DNA from: Candidatus Zixiibacteriota bacterium
GTDB lineage: Bacteria > Zixibacteria > MSB-5A5 > GN15 > FEB-12
Direction of reading: 5' to 3'
Assembly (NCBI GenBank): GCA_029860345.1
Contig: JAOUBJ010000002.1
Coordinates: 332,041 to 396,040 of the forward strand
DNA: 64,000 nucleotides
A program made the position numbers and the translations under genes. Each line of letters opens with the position of its first letter. Positions within the stretch are counted from its first letter, which is position 1. The notes beneath the pieces are model-generated. The model had not been told where the DNA came from. It saw only the letters and a program-made list of their open reading frames with translations, and did not search any database. Below are positions 45,008-53,625 of this stretch, in pieces.

Positions 45008-45197
45008 GCCGCTAAACCATCGGTGGGATTGGGTGTCTCTTTGTCATCACTATTGGTAGTGACGTGTAAATCGCCTGGTTGTTGCATCCGAAGATGTAGA
45101 GTCCATCCGGGGTCGTCGGGACCCGGACCATGGCCTGCCTGCCACGGTAAAAAAGCTGCCTTGGGGTGTCGATACATACAGAATGGAGTGGTTCAAC

Positions 45198-45290
45198 ATG
45201 GTGGACGATTATAACACTAACGTGTACGTTGCCCCTGGCCTTGCACAAATCGGTTATGCATTAACAGAGGACATGACAACAAAGCTGTGA
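45198..45290 (+). CDS. Possible 30-aa leader peptide coupled to the next gene
   Basis: ATG preceded by TGGAGTG (9-nt spacing) opens a 30-codon frame (MVDDYNTNVYVAPGLAQIGY then ALTEDMTTKL) whose TGA overlaps the GTG start of the following gene as GTGA. The following gene has no good ribosome-binding site of its own, so translational coupling would explain its expression. It may instead be chance; no family is recognised. Confidence 0.35.
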   Translation: MVDDYNTNVYVAPGLAQIGYALTEDMTTKL

Positions 45291-45856
45291 CCTATTTTGA
45301 AATCAAAGAACGGCTGGCTGTATTGCTCGAGTTTCGACGCTTGTATTCGGAATACCTTGACTTCACCAACCGCTTTTCCAACCCGGCGGCGGAGATCGTT
45401 CGCGGAAAGATGGAGCCTCTGGCGGCTATGACCGTTGACTCACTCAAGCGAGTAAAACTGGGCTCGATGCTCACCAGGAATGCGCCGGCGGAAGGCGGCA
45501 AGAAGATCAGGATCAATCTGATCCGAGCGATTTTCCGAGATAAGGTGATCAGGGATTACAATCTCGACGATGGCGCGCCGATGAAGGTCCTCGATACCGG
45601 TATCGTGAAATACCGAACCCGCCTGTGGCAGCAGAAAATACAGTTGTTTAACCCGGTCTTCTGGCTTTTGCAGGTGAGTGCCTACCTACCTTTGCTGCCT
45701 CTCAACATGTTGCGCAAAGCGGGCTATGACGTGCTGGCAAACGAGGAAGCGCCGCTGGTCCGTGTTCTCGTCCTGTTATTTCAGGTTCTTTGTTTCTATG
45801 TGCTGTTTAAGTCGACCGGGCTGATCGACTGGTTCATCGGCCAATTGCTGTCGTGA
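45287..45856 (+). CDS. Hypothetical membrane protein, 189 aa
   Basis: GTG start with no close Shine-Dalgarno (AGAGGA is 16 nt away). Residues 1 to about 115 are soluble, helical and basic (EIKERLAVLLEFRRLYSEYL; GKKIRINLIRAIFRDK). Residues about 120-185 contain two hydrophobic helices (FWLLQVSAYLPLLPLNML and VLVLLFQVLCFYVLFKSTGL), ending GLIDWFIGQLLS. I recognise no family. The last 10 codons and the downstream terminator are part of a 117-bp sequence duplicated at 46736. Confidence 0.6.
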   Translation: MTYFEIKERLAVLLEFRRLYSEYLDFTNRFSNPAAEIVRGKMEPLAAMTVDSLKRVKLGSMLTRNAPAEGGKKIRINLIRAIFRDKVIRDYNLDDGAPMKVLDTGIVKYRTRLWQQKIQLFNPVFWLLQVSAYLPLLPLNMLRKAGYDVLANEEAPLVRVLVLLFQVLCFYVLFKSTGLIDWFIGQLLS

Positions 45857-45942
45857 TGGTATCAACACAGAACGACCACCCGAAGGGAGTACCGGGTGGT
45901 CGTCTTGTGTGAAATCTGTCTATGGTCTAATCGCTACCAACA
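45826..45942 (+). repeat. 117-bp direct repeat flanking the REP/RAYT module, left copy
   Basis: Identical to 46736-46852 except for one base (GAAGGGAGT against GAAGGGTGT). It includes the 3' codons of the 189-aa gene and a terminator. Confidence 0.9.
45872..45903 (+). terminator. Rho-independent terminator
   Basis: ACGACCACCCG pairs perfectly with CGGGTGGTCGT around a 10-nt loop, followed by CTTGTG. The U-tract is poor, but the stem is strong and it sits 15 bp after the stop codon. The duplicate lies at 46782-46813. Confidence 0.55.
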
Positions 45943-45950
45943 GTTCCGAA

Positions 45951-46163
45951 GTAGGTCAGGAGGCCTGTCCTCCTGACAAGATATTCTGCTCGCCAAGACG
46001 GCAACGGATATCCAGGCGCATGTCCATACTGAGTCTTATGTAGGTCAGGAGGCCTGTCCTCCTGACAAGATATTCTGCTCGCCAAGTCGGCAACGGATAT
46101 TCAGGCGCATGTCCATACTGAGTCTTATGTAGGTCAGGAGGCCTGTCCTCCTGACAAAACCTG
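45951..46163 (+). repeat. REP-type palindromes in tandem, period 89 bp
   Basis: GTAGGTCAGGAGGCCTGTCC starts at 45951, 46040 and 46129. Each begins with the palindrome GTCAGGAGG/CCTCCTGAC; the first two units are nearly identical over 89 bp and the third is cut after the palindrome. They lie directly before the transposase gene. Confidence 0.9.
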
Positions 46164-46197
46164 TTGCGTTGCACAATCGCTCCAGATATCTTAATCC

Positions 46198-46701
46198 ATG
46201 TCCATCCTGAGACGATTTCACAGCACTCACAGTATCTGTTTTATCACCTGTGTCACATACCAGCGTCGGCCGATCCTTGCGGAACATGTTGATTTGCTCT
46301 GGACAGCAGTACACAATGTGAGAAAACAGACTCACTTTGAAGTCAATGCCTATGCAATATTACCGGATCACTTCCACTTAGTTCTTGATCCTCTTCAGGG
46401 GGATTTCACCAAGATCATGCAACGAGCCAAAATGAGTTTTGGTATGTTGTTCCGCAAGAAAATGGGTTTGTCATCGGGTCGTGTGTGGCAGCATCGTTAT
46501 TGGGACCACATGATCCGCGATCAAGAGGATATGAACAACCATATCGATTACATTCATTATAATGCTGTCAAGCATGGATTGGTGGACAGCCCATCAGAGT
46601 GGGAACACTCGTCCTTTGGCAAGTTCCAAGACATTGGAGTATACTCCCAAGACTGGGGTGTGCTCAAAAGACCCTGCTTTGATGGAGAATTCGGTGAGTG
46701 A
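46198..46701 (+). CDS. REP-associated tyrosine transposase (Y1/HUH family)
   Basis: 167 aa. Matches the RAYT branch of IS200-like transposases: HUH motif in LPDHFHLVLDP, the SFGMLFRKKMG region, WQHRYWDHMIRDQEDMNNHI and the catalytic Tyr in IDYIHYNAVKHGLV. It nicks and rejoins single-stranded DNA at REP hairpins. It is flanked by three REP palindromes upstream and one inverted copy (GTCAGGAGCACAGGGCTCCT, 46706-46725) downstream, the usual layout. The whole block sits between 117-bp direct repeats. All key residues are present, so it may be active. Confidence 0.9.
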   Translation: MSILRRFHSTHSICFITCVTYQRRPILAEHVDLLWTAVHNVRKQTHFEVNAYAILPDHFHLVLDPLQGDFTKIMQRAKMSFGMLFRKKMGLSSGRVWQHRYWDHMIRDQEDMNNHIDYIHYNAVKHGLVDSPSEWEHSSFGKFQDIGVYSQDWGVLKRPCFDGEFGE

Positions 46702-46705
46702 AAAA

Positions 46706-46733
46706 GTCAGGAGCACAGGGCTCCTGACCTACT
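46706..46733 (-). repeat. Inverted REP palindrome after the RAYT gene
   Basis: Reverse complement of the REP head: GTCAGGAGC...GCTCCTGACCTAC. Together with the upstream REPs it frames the transposase. Confidence 0.8.
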
Positions 46734-46735
46734 TG

Positions 46736-46852
46736 CGACTGGTTCATCGGCCAATTGCTGTCGTGATGGTATCAACACAGAACGACCACCCGAAGGGTGT
46801 ACCGGGTGGTCGTCTTGTGTGAAATCTGTCTATGGTCTAATCGCTACCAACA
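46736..46852 (+). repeat. 117-bp direct repeat flanking the REP/RAYT module, right copy
   Basis: Copy of 45826-45942 with one substitution, including the terminator. Its last 9 bp form the final codons (Cys, Trp, stop) of the leftward C10 peptidase gene. Confidence 0.9.
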
Positions 46853-48988
46853 AGGGAGCGGGGGATAGCCGCCGGTGAACATATAATCCACCAGGAAAAT
46901 CAGATCCGACACATCAAGATTGAGACTTCCGTTAATGTCGGCCGCCTTCGGGCAACTCGGTGCTGGACCTCCTGAAAACATGTAATCGACCAGATAGATG
47001 AGATCACTGATAGTAACTTCATTGGCCGGGTCGCCGTCGATGTTGCCTCGATGACCCGTGCAGCAACTGACCACATCGATCGAACCTGTTGATGTTTCTG
47101 GTTGATAGTCGAGTATCCGGCCGAAATATCCCGGTAGATACGTGTTGTAACCATCCAACTCAATAGATACCGACTGACCCGGAACGGCTGCCGCCTCGAC
47201 CGAGAAAAAGAGCTTCAAAACAGGTCCGGCGCCGGGGCTGAGGTCGGGTTGGGCATCGTTATTGGTGGTCAGCAGCCTCATCGTCATGCGTTTGCCGGCC
47301 GGGCTAAACTGAATCTGATCCACAATCTCAAAATACTCGGTACGACATCCAATCGTCGAACAGGAGTCGTAGGTCAGGTTCGCCTCACCGGCATACTCGA
47401 CGGGAATCCGAAGTTCTTTCAAGGGAGCGGAGTTCCGGGCGTTGATGATGAGTACAGCGGTCGAGTCGGGAGCACCTCCGGCACTCTCAGCTGTGATCGT
47501 GTCGGCAATGGCAATCACCAACTGTGGACGTACCAGCGAGCAAGTGTCGGCGCCGGCCTGTATTTCCAGGCAGACATCATAGCAGCCGGGCGTGTCATAA
47601 GTGTGTACCGATGTTTGCTGGGCGCGCGAGGTGTCGCCATCGCCGAAATCATATATCCAGTTATCAACTTCAAGGTCCGAACTGCCGGAGAACTCCACGG
47701 TCAGCGGCAACCATCCGATCGATGTGTCGACCGTGAACATGACGCTTCGATCCGGAATGATCTTGGTCAGCATCATTTGATCCCCGGGGCTGCATCCCTC
47801 CCACGGACAGTAGACATAGTCGACCGTGTACCAGGTGGTGTGGCTTGAGTTCCAGCCGTAGTTGAAGTGCTGCTGATTAATGCCGTCGACCACTCGATAA
47901 CCATCCAGCACAATGTTGTGCGAGGTTATTCGGTATGTGATCGGTCGTCCCAGATCGATGTCCTCATGACAGGCTTCAAACCATTCCTGAGCGGTGATGC
48001 CGGGACGATCTGTCTGCACCACCGAATCCCGATACCGGAACACTTCAGGAAAAACCCGGTGGCCATGCGTAACATACGATCCCGAACCGCACTTCCCAAA
48101 ATGCATCCAGTAGGCTATGGCAACCTCAACGTTCAATTCCGCCACGGCCGCCTTGACTTCATCTAGAGCGTAACTTGGTGCATGGTCCGGGATATTCGGC
48201 CAATCGTATTGATCATCGACATGAGCGACCAGCCATTCGCCGGGCGAGTTTCCATTGCAACTTTGATCACCGTTCCAGAAGTATCTAACCGAGTCCACTC
48301 CAAACGGCGGCCATTCGTGGTAATCAAGTATCATCGCGGTCGCCGTGGCCACGCAACCGACTACACACTGACCACCATCACCCTGCGGGCAGTACATGTT
48401 GTAAGGGTATCCCTGATGCCAGCGGCTGGTCAACAGAGGACCGACCGAGACCAACGTGTCGCGACTGCCGTTCTTGAGCGAACTCTCAAACTCATCCGCT
48501 GTTACAGCGTAGCGATCCCATTGGGCGCGATACTCACGGCCAAAAGATACCTCGCCCGTCGGTGGCAACGATGCATCGAGATTGCCATACAGATAATCGA
48601 AGGCTCGCACCGCATCTATAAGTCCCTCGCGAATCAAGGCCGCCATGCCGCCCTGCTCGGTGATATCGATACCGTTTTCTTCTGAGGTCACTTTCACCGG
48701 CGCCAGTTCTTTCAGAAGCGGCACCACGATGTAGCCGGTCGGTTTAATGTGATAGAGGTATCCGACCAACGTATCGTTCTCCATGATTTCTTCCATCCGC
48801 GAGATTTCCGGAGCAGAGTTACCGGCCCAATCGCCTTTCTGGTTGACGATATAGGACAACCAGTTTTGGCTGACCATATCGGCTTCGAGAACGGTGGCCC
48901 GTTCGGCCAGGGTCGTGGCTGCAAGTCCGATGACAAGGCAGGCCGTGAAACTAAGACATAAAATTCTGTAGCTGAAGCGCTGGGTCAT
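46844..48988 (-). CDS. Secreted C10-family cysteine peptidase with PKD, cohesin-like and dockerin-like domains
   Basis: 714 aa with GGAGAG before ATG and signal peptide MTQRFSYRILCLSFTACLVI ending near TTLAE. Residues about 30-150 are an inhibitor-type propeptide; residues about 180-420 are a streptopain-like (C10) peptidase with catalytic Cys212 in VVGCVATATAM and His357 in ITSHNIVLDGY. A PKD domain follows (YDFGDGDTS), then a domain of about 130 residues resembling cohesin (AVLIINARNSAPLKELRIPV...). Two dockerin-like repeats end GGYPPLPCW. Carrying both a cohesin-like and a dockerin-like part is notable. Its last codons lie in the 117-bp repeat. Confidence 0.82.
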   Translation of the reverse strand: MTQRFSYRILCLSFTACLVIGLAATTLAERATVLEADMVSQNWLSYIVNQKGDWAGNSAPEISRMEEIMENDTLVGYLYHIKPTGYIVVPLLKELAPVKVTSEENGIDITEQGGMAALIREGLIDAVRAFDYLYGNLDASLPPTGEVSFGREYRAQWDRYAVTADEFESSLKNGSRDTLVSVGPLLTSRWHQGYPYNMYCPQGDGGQCVVGCVATATAMILDYHEWPPFGVDSVRYFWNGDQSCNGNSPGEWLVAHVDDQYDWPNIPDHAPSYALDEVKAAVAELNVEVAIAYWMHFGKCGSGSYVTHGHRVFPEVFRYRDSVVQTDRPGITAQEWFEACHEDIDLGRPITYRITSHNIVLDGYRVVDGINQQHFNYGWNSSHTTWYTVDYVYCPWEGCSPGDQMMLTKIIPDRSVMFTVDTSIGWLPLTVEFSGSSDLEVDNWIYDFGDGDTSRAQQTSVHTYDTPGCYDVCLEIQAGADTCSLVRPQLVIAIADTITAESAGGAPDSTAVLIINARNSAPLKELRIPVEYAGEANLTYDSCSTIGCRTEYFEIVDQIQFSPAGKRMTMRLLTTNNDAQPDLSPGAGPVLKLFFSVEAAAVPGQSVSIELDGYNTYLPGYFGRILDYQPETSTGSIDVVSCCTGHRGNIDGDPANEVTISDLIYLVDYMFSGGPAPSCPKAADINGSLNLDVSDLIFLVDYMFTGGYPPLPCW

Positions 48989-49561
48989 GGTAGGCTCTCC
49001 GTCTTGGCTGTATCTTCGATGGTCGTTTTCTTCACGTAGTCATGCCGACGTTTGTTCATTTGTCGAGCGTCAGCGGTTCGTATTTTCGAATTCCGGCGGG
49101 GGCATCCCAACCTGATTCCAGCCGGTACACGCCGGTATTCACCGGTTCACTCCGGGGTTCACCGGTACACTCCGGTGAATACCGGTTCACGCCGGATGTT
49201 AATCAGCGCGCGTAACTATGCAAATATAAAACAATTACGCCCTTTGGCAACGTTTTTCCCGGCTTTACTCTCTGTCATTCCTGCGAAGGCAGGAATCCAA
49301 TCTCGGCCATTGCGAGGAGACCTCGGGCCAGGTGGAACCGACGCGGCAATCTCATCTTCTCTTACTCGCTACCCCTCCAAAGGCTTTGCGCCAGAGACCC
49401 ATTTGTGAGCGGGTGGGTCTACGTCATGATTAATGTGCGTGGTGTACGTCCTCGTGCGCTACATTGCGAGTAGATGCACGTGCGCGTTTCCGTGGGGCGG
49501 GTTTTTGTTCAAACCTACCGGCCGTGGCAGGTCTGCAGTAAGATATACACTGCTGTGCTAC
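48989..49561. other. 573-bp intergenic region with 10-bp CCGG array and dispersed palindromes
   Basis: No gene supported. It holds the 10-bp periodic array at 49121-49200, a GTCATTCCTGCG...CAGGAATCC palindrome at 49276, a CATTGCGAGGAGACCTCGG element at 49310, and a GAGACCCATTTGTGAGCGGG element at 49394 also seen at 52920 and 63844. Confidence 0.5.
49121..49200. repeat. Eight-unit 10-bp tandem array (consensus NCCGGTNNAC)
   Basis: Units are GCCGGTACAC, GCCGGTATTC, ACCGGTTCAC, TCCGGGGTTC, ACCGGTACAC, TCCGGTGAAT, ACCGGTTCAC and GCCGGATGTT, in strict 10-bp register. Half the units contain the palindrome ACCGGT or close variants. It lies 133 bp upstream of the C10 peptidase start. Confidence 0.8.
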
Positions 49562-50317
49562 TTATCCGACAACGTCGACTTGCTCTTCGGTTGTCTGTAC
49601 TTCCAGATGGTGCATCACCAGGTGCATAATGATCACGGCGTCTTGTTCGGAGATTTTGGTCAGCTTGTAGCCTGACTCATACCAGCCTTTTTCCGGATTC
49701 TGTTTGCACCATCGGCATTCGGCTTCGAAAAAGAGGTAATCGCGTTGGAATATGCGCTGGGGAAGGTCTACTCGGCAGTGGAGTATGCGCCCTTCTTTGA
49801 TCGGTTCAATCGACGTAAGCATGGCGCCCATCGGTGTCAAATTGGCCAGCCCGCCGATATGTTTGAGACCGTTTTGGTCGCGCACGGGAAAGAAGTCGGT
49901 GGTTTCAAACCGGGCGTGCCGGCGTCGGTTCGGTAGTGGTACCGTTTTGATCTTGCCGGTTCCGGGGACATCCCATTCGCCCATGGAGAATCTCAGAATC
50001 AGGTATGAAAGCGCTTCGGTGTCTTCGTTGGTGGCGCATTTGAGAGTGTGCCCCGATTCCCACCAACCTCTCTCAAGGTTTTTGCGGCACCAGCGGGTTT
50101 TGACATCGATCTGTATCTCTGATCTGCCCAGTATAGGTCTATCCAGATCAATTCTACAACGACTGGCTTTGCCCACCGCGACAGCTTCCTCGCCGACAAT
50201 CATAGCGCCGTCGTCCGACACATTGGCCAGCCCGCCCAGACGTATTCCTGTATCCAGATTGATGACCTTAAGAAAGTCTTTAGTACTGCTTCGTTTTTGT
50301 TTTCTTCGATCGCGCAT
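49562..50317 (-). CDS. Double PilZ-domain protein
   Basis: 251 aa from the ATG at 50317 (AGGAGG, 7-nt spacing). Two PilZ domains in tandem. The first has an RxxxR-type head (RDRRKQKR, residues 2-9) and NVSDDGAMIV. The second has RRRHARFE (about 137) and NLTPMGAML, where Thr replaces the usual Ser. Each ends with a matching strand pair (CRKNLERGWWESGHTLK, CKQNPEKGWYESGYKLT). PilZ domains bind cyclic di-GMP through these motifs, so this is probably a cytoplasmic c-di-GMP effector. It stands alone with no neighbouring cyclase or motility gene. Confidence 0.82.
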   Translation of the reverse strand: MRDRRKQKRSSTKDFLKVINLDTGIRLGGLANVSDDGAMIVGEEAVAVGKASRCRIDLDRPILGRSEIQIDVKTRWCRKNLERGWWESGHTLKCATNEDTEALSYLILRFSMGEWDVPGTGKIKTVPLPNRRRHARFETTDFFPVRDQNGLKHIGGLANLTPMGAMLTSIEPIKEGRILHCRVDLPQRIFQRDYLFFEAECRWCKQNPEKGWYESGYKLTKISEQDAVIIMHLVMHHLEVQTTEEQVDVVG

Positions 50318-50759
50318 TTTCGGTCCTCCTGCTGCAACAGGTTCACAGAGCAATCTGTACCTTTGAGTATCGGCAGTATCCGAAGATACTATTAGGAGCC
50401 GGGCCAAGCGAGGATAAATGGGCCACATTTGTCTCCGAAAGATGCTATGCGACGAGGGACCTATCCGTCTGTTGTTCCGGCGTCAGCTTGGTTTGTCTTG
50501 TAGGGTGGGTCCGTCTTCGGACCCGCCGCCAATGGCATGTCCGCGAACACATCCGGCCCACCCTGTCACCCTGAGCGCAGTCGAAGGGCGAGTCCGGCAA
50601 TCTCATCTTCTCTTACCCGTAGTTCAGTAGGGTGGGTCCGTCTTCGGACCCGCCGTGAGTGACAGTCTTACTGTAGGTCAGGACCCCTTGTGGTCCCGAC
50701 ACAGCGCCTTGCGCTGTTCTTACCTGCTAACGCGGCGGCAGCATCACAGGGATGCTGCT
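50318..50759. repeat. Intergenic region with several hairpin elements
   Basis: No gene. A TAGGGTGGGTCCGTCTTCGG hairpin occurs at about 50500 and again at 50628. A TCACCCTGAGCGCAGTCGAA palindrome lies at 50565, a REP-like GTAGGTCAGGACC...GGTCCCGAC at 50673, and a GGCAGCATCACAGGGATGCT hairpin at 50731, which recurs at 52862 on the other side of the next gene. Confidence 0.6.
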
Positions 50760-52835
50760 TTACTTTTGGCATTGCTTGATGGTCAACCCCGGTGGTAGTT
50801 TGGTAATAAGTGTGTCGCAGCAGGCCTGATATATCTGCACCTGGGTCAGGCCCGAGGTCCGTGTCAGATTGGTTGCCGCCAGCTTCGTGCCGCGAAGATA
50901 AGCACCGTCGAATACGGTACCCACAAACCTGGAATGTCGTAGATCGGCTCTGATTAGGATTGCGTCGGTCAGTCTCGCCGAATCGAAATTCGAATTGCGC
51001 ACATCTGCGTCGGTCAGATTGGTGGCTTTCAGGACGGCTCTGATTAGGGTGTCACCCATCATCGTGGCGTCGCTCAGGTTGGCATAGTCGAGTTCGGCGT
51101 CACTTAGTTTTGCAAAACGAAGCGTTGCCCCAGGCAGTTCTGCATCAGTTAAGTCAACTCCAGTGAGATTGGCACTGTCAAGGTTGGCATTACTCAGGTT
51201 GCTCAACCACAAGTTACTTCCCTCCAGGTTCGCGTACTTCAAGTCAGCGTTAACCAGAAAGCTACCTTGCATATGAGCGTACCGCAGATCGGCTCCCCTG
51301 AGATTCGCACCCCTGACCGCATCATCCCGGATCGCCGAATCCATGGACCAGTAGCTAGGTGGTATGGTCGAAAGCTGAGCCTCACGCAAATCAGCACGCG
51401 CCCAACTAGGCGTATCACCATACCATCGGTCAGGCTCCATCTCGAAGTACAGTCCCTCAATAGCGCCGTATGAAACTACGGCACACAGAGCAACAACCGA
51501 CATAGATTGGAAAGTACGCGTGCGGTAAAAGCGCTTCCAGTGAAAAGCTGGTCGAACCGATCCGCGGAGGCTATCAGCATGCTTGCGATAGAATAGGATG
51601 GCACAAGCTATCGAAAGACTGATGAGAACGATATGCAAGCCAGTTCCCGGCCAATGGTGGCGCACGAGATACCAATACCAGAACAAACCAAAGGTCAGCG
51701 GCACGACCCACCAAGCCAGAAAGAGAGACACAAGTTCCTCCGTTTTCTCGATGCCAGAGCGCCCACCTTTCAGCTTGTCGAAGTGCCTCCGCACTAAGCC
51801 GTTGAGAAGCCAGGGGTAGGCGCGTTCGTCAAGCCGTTTGCCGTCCTCGAAAATGGCCGGGAGTTTGGATAGCCCCTCCCACAATCGCTGCAAGTAAAGA
51901 TGTAGATAGATGTACAATCCGAGGAGGATGACAGGTGCTGCGTAATAGAAATAGGCGATGCGAATTTCTGCGCCGATGATTGGCAACGGCGATGAAACGG
52001 AGTTCAGGATTAGTCTGGCATCGGTAGTAGTTAGGATCGTTAGCCAGGCGTATGCACATCCCAGTAGCATAGCCAGAAATATCTTGCGCGCGTTCTTGGA
52101 AATCTCTTCGACCACTGCCAGCGACTTGAATTCCTTCAGGTCCTCTGGAAGTTTCGCGCCGGTGATATCGGCTCGTGCGAATTCGGTCCCTTTCAGCCCG
52201 GTCGCCCCGCAGAGGTTGCAGTCGTGAAGTTTGGATTGGTTTAGCCCCTCCACTTTGGTTAGGTTCGTCTTCTGCAAATTAGCTTTTTCGAAGTTCGCTC
52301 GTGCGACGGTGGCACCAGTAAGATTCGCCAGGTTCAGATCCGCGTCTGTCAGGTCTGCGTCCGAAAGGTTAGCCCCAGATAGATCTGTTCCCAGAAGCAA
52401 CGCCGCACGCATCGTGGAGTGTTGTAGTTGTAATCGTATGGCGCTGGCGCCCTCTAATTCGACCCGCGCAAGTTGGGAATGACTCAGGTCGGCGTCTATG
52501 AGATTGGCATGTTTCAGACGTGCACCTGGAAGGTCAACCCCGCAGAGTTTGGTGCCCACCATAATGGCCTTGTTCAACGTCGGTCCAAGTGTCAGCAGAC
52601 CACCTGGGCGGTCGACTGGTATGGTCGTCAACTCCCAATGATTGTGGCTCAGGTCGCAATGAGATAGATCAGCTCGGCTACCTTCCTTTTCGCTGCTTTC
52701 CACCCACTTCTTATGTTCCTCCAGGATGGTCTGCAACTCTTCATCCGATATCTTTCGGAGTGGTTGACTCTCAGATGCGCCACCGCTGTTAGTCGGCGGA
52801 GTGTCGGGCTTGTTGTTCTCTTTGTCGTCGGTCAT
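50760..52835 (-). CDS. Pentapeptide-repeat membrane protein
   Basis: 691 aa. The acidic N-terminus (about 1-55) is followed by pentapeptide repeats A(D/N)Lxx forming a right-handed beta-helix (about 56-235, for example LSGANLSDADLTDADLNLAN). Four or five transmembrane helices span about 255-460 (KIFLAMLLGCAYAWLTILTT, FYYAAPVILLGLYIYLHLYL, AWWVVPLTFGLFWYWYLV). A second pentapeptide helix follows (about 480-675, REAQLS to GAYLRGTKLAATNL). The C-terminus TLITKLPPGLTIKQCQK carries a lone Cys. The function is unknown; two solenoids joined by a membrane core suggest a scaffold. It is flanked on both sides by the same GCAGCATCACAGGGATGCTG hairpin. Confidence 0.75.
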   Translation of the reverse strand: MTDDKENNKPDTPPTNSGGASESQPLRKISDEELQTILEEHKKWVESSEKEGSRADLSHCDLSHNHWELTTIPVDRPGGLLTLGPTLNKAIMVGTKLCGVDLPGARLKHANLIDADLSHSQLARVELEGASAIRLQLQHSTMRAALLLGTDLSGANLSDADLTDADLNLANLTGATVARANFEKANLQKTNLTKVEGLNQSKLHDCNLCGATGLKGTEFARADITGAKLPEDLKEFKSLAVVEEISKNARKIFLAMLLGCAYAWLTILTTTDARLILNSVSSPLPIIGAEIRIAYFYYAAPVILLGLYIYLHLYLQRLWEGLSKLPAIFEDGKRLDERAYPWLLNGLVRRHFDKLKGGRSGIEKTEELVSLFLAWWVVPLTFGLFWYWYLVRHHWPGTGLHIVLISLSIACAILFYRKHADSLRGSVRPAFHWKRFYRTRTFQSMSVVALCAVVSYGAIEGLYFEMEPDRWYGDTPSWARADLREAQLSTIPPSYWSMDSAIRDDAVRGANLRGADLRYAHMQGSFLVNADLKYANLEGSNLWLSNLSNANLDSANLTGVDLTDAELPGATLRFAKLSDAELDYANLSDATMMGDTLIRAVLKATNLTDADVRNSNFDSARLTDAILIRADLRHSRFVGTVFDGAYLRGTKLAATNLTRTSGLTQVQIYQACCDTLITKLPPGLTIKQCQK

Positions 52836-53288
52836 GTTAGCCTATCTTTCGCGACGCGCGGTGGCAGCATCACAGGGATGCTGCCCTACTCATTGGTACC
52901 CCACCCAGAGGCTTTGCGCGAGAGACCCATTTATGGGCGGGTGGGTACTCTTGTCAGGACCGCAAGGGGTCCTGACCTACAAGACGAATATTTTGAGCAC
53001 CCCTCGACTCCGCTCGGGGTGACAGTTGTCGTTGTCTGGTTCAATTGCGTTGGCGAAATCTACCGATCATGCAAATCGATTGCAAGTTCTATCTTAGTGC
53101 ATGGTGACCCTGGAATACAACGTCGGCGACTGACGGCTACCTATCAGGTAGGAAAAGAATCCCGATAACGACAACATAGTAGATCGCCACACTCCCGTTT
53201 ACGCCCGCCCAACGCGCTAAAGCAGACCACCGACCGACCGATAGAGTACACAAGATCAACCATTGTACGACAGCGGAGGAGCAACCTT
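52836..53288. repeat. Intergenic region with dispersed hairpins
   Basis: Contains the GGCAGCATCACAGGGATGCT hairpin (52864), a GAGACCCATTTATGGGCGGG element (52921), a REP-like TGTCAGGACCGCAAGGGGTC with CTGACCTAC (52952-52981) and a CCCTCGACTCCGCTCGGGGT palindrome (53001). No gene seen. Confidence 0.55.
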
Positions 53289-53591
53289 ATGAAGAAGAAC
53301 TGTTGGGAATTGAAAGCATGTGGGCGCGAGCCAGGGGGTAGTAAGGCTACCGAAATGGGTATATGCACGGCGGCCACTGATCGAACCAGTGACGGACTCA
53401 ATGGCGGCAAAAACGGCGGGCGGTTTTGCTGGGCGGTGGCCGGTACCCTGTGTGGGGGAGTAGTACAGGGCTCTTTCGCTGAGAAAAAGGCAAGCTGTCT
53501 GAGCTGCGAAGTGTTCAAACAGATTAGGACCGAGGAAGGTCGCGAGTTTGTCATGGTCCAACCCGGCCAGAGAGTTGGCTCTCACAAGTAG
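53289..53591 (+). CDS. Small two-CW-type cysteine-rich protein
   Basis: 100 aa, GGAGGAG 7 nt before ATG. MKKNCWELKACGREPGGSKA is the start typical of small bacterial two-CW proteins, with a second RFCWAVAGTLC and a third pair SCLSCEVF. The seven Cys suggest zinc or redox binding; there is no signal peptide, so it is cytoplasmic. These proteins are often fused or adjacent to sensor domains, which is not the case here. A strong terminator follows, so it is monocistronic. Confidence 0.7.
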   Translation: MKKNCWELKACGREPGGSKATEMGICTAATDRTSDGLNGGKNGGRFCWAVAGTLCGGVVQGSFAEKKASCLSCEVFKQIRTEEGREFVMVQPGQRVGSHK

Positions 53592-53625
53592 CCGCCCGCA
53601 ATTCAACGCATCATTAGAGATTGAC

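Noticed and set aside
45951..46163. CRISPR array
   Set aside because: The 89-bp units are nearly identical across their full length, with no unique spacers, and are palindromic REP elements next to a RAYT.
49121..49200. CRISPR-like short repeats
   Set aside because: Ten-base units with no spacers and no cas genes; treated as a minisatellite or binding array.
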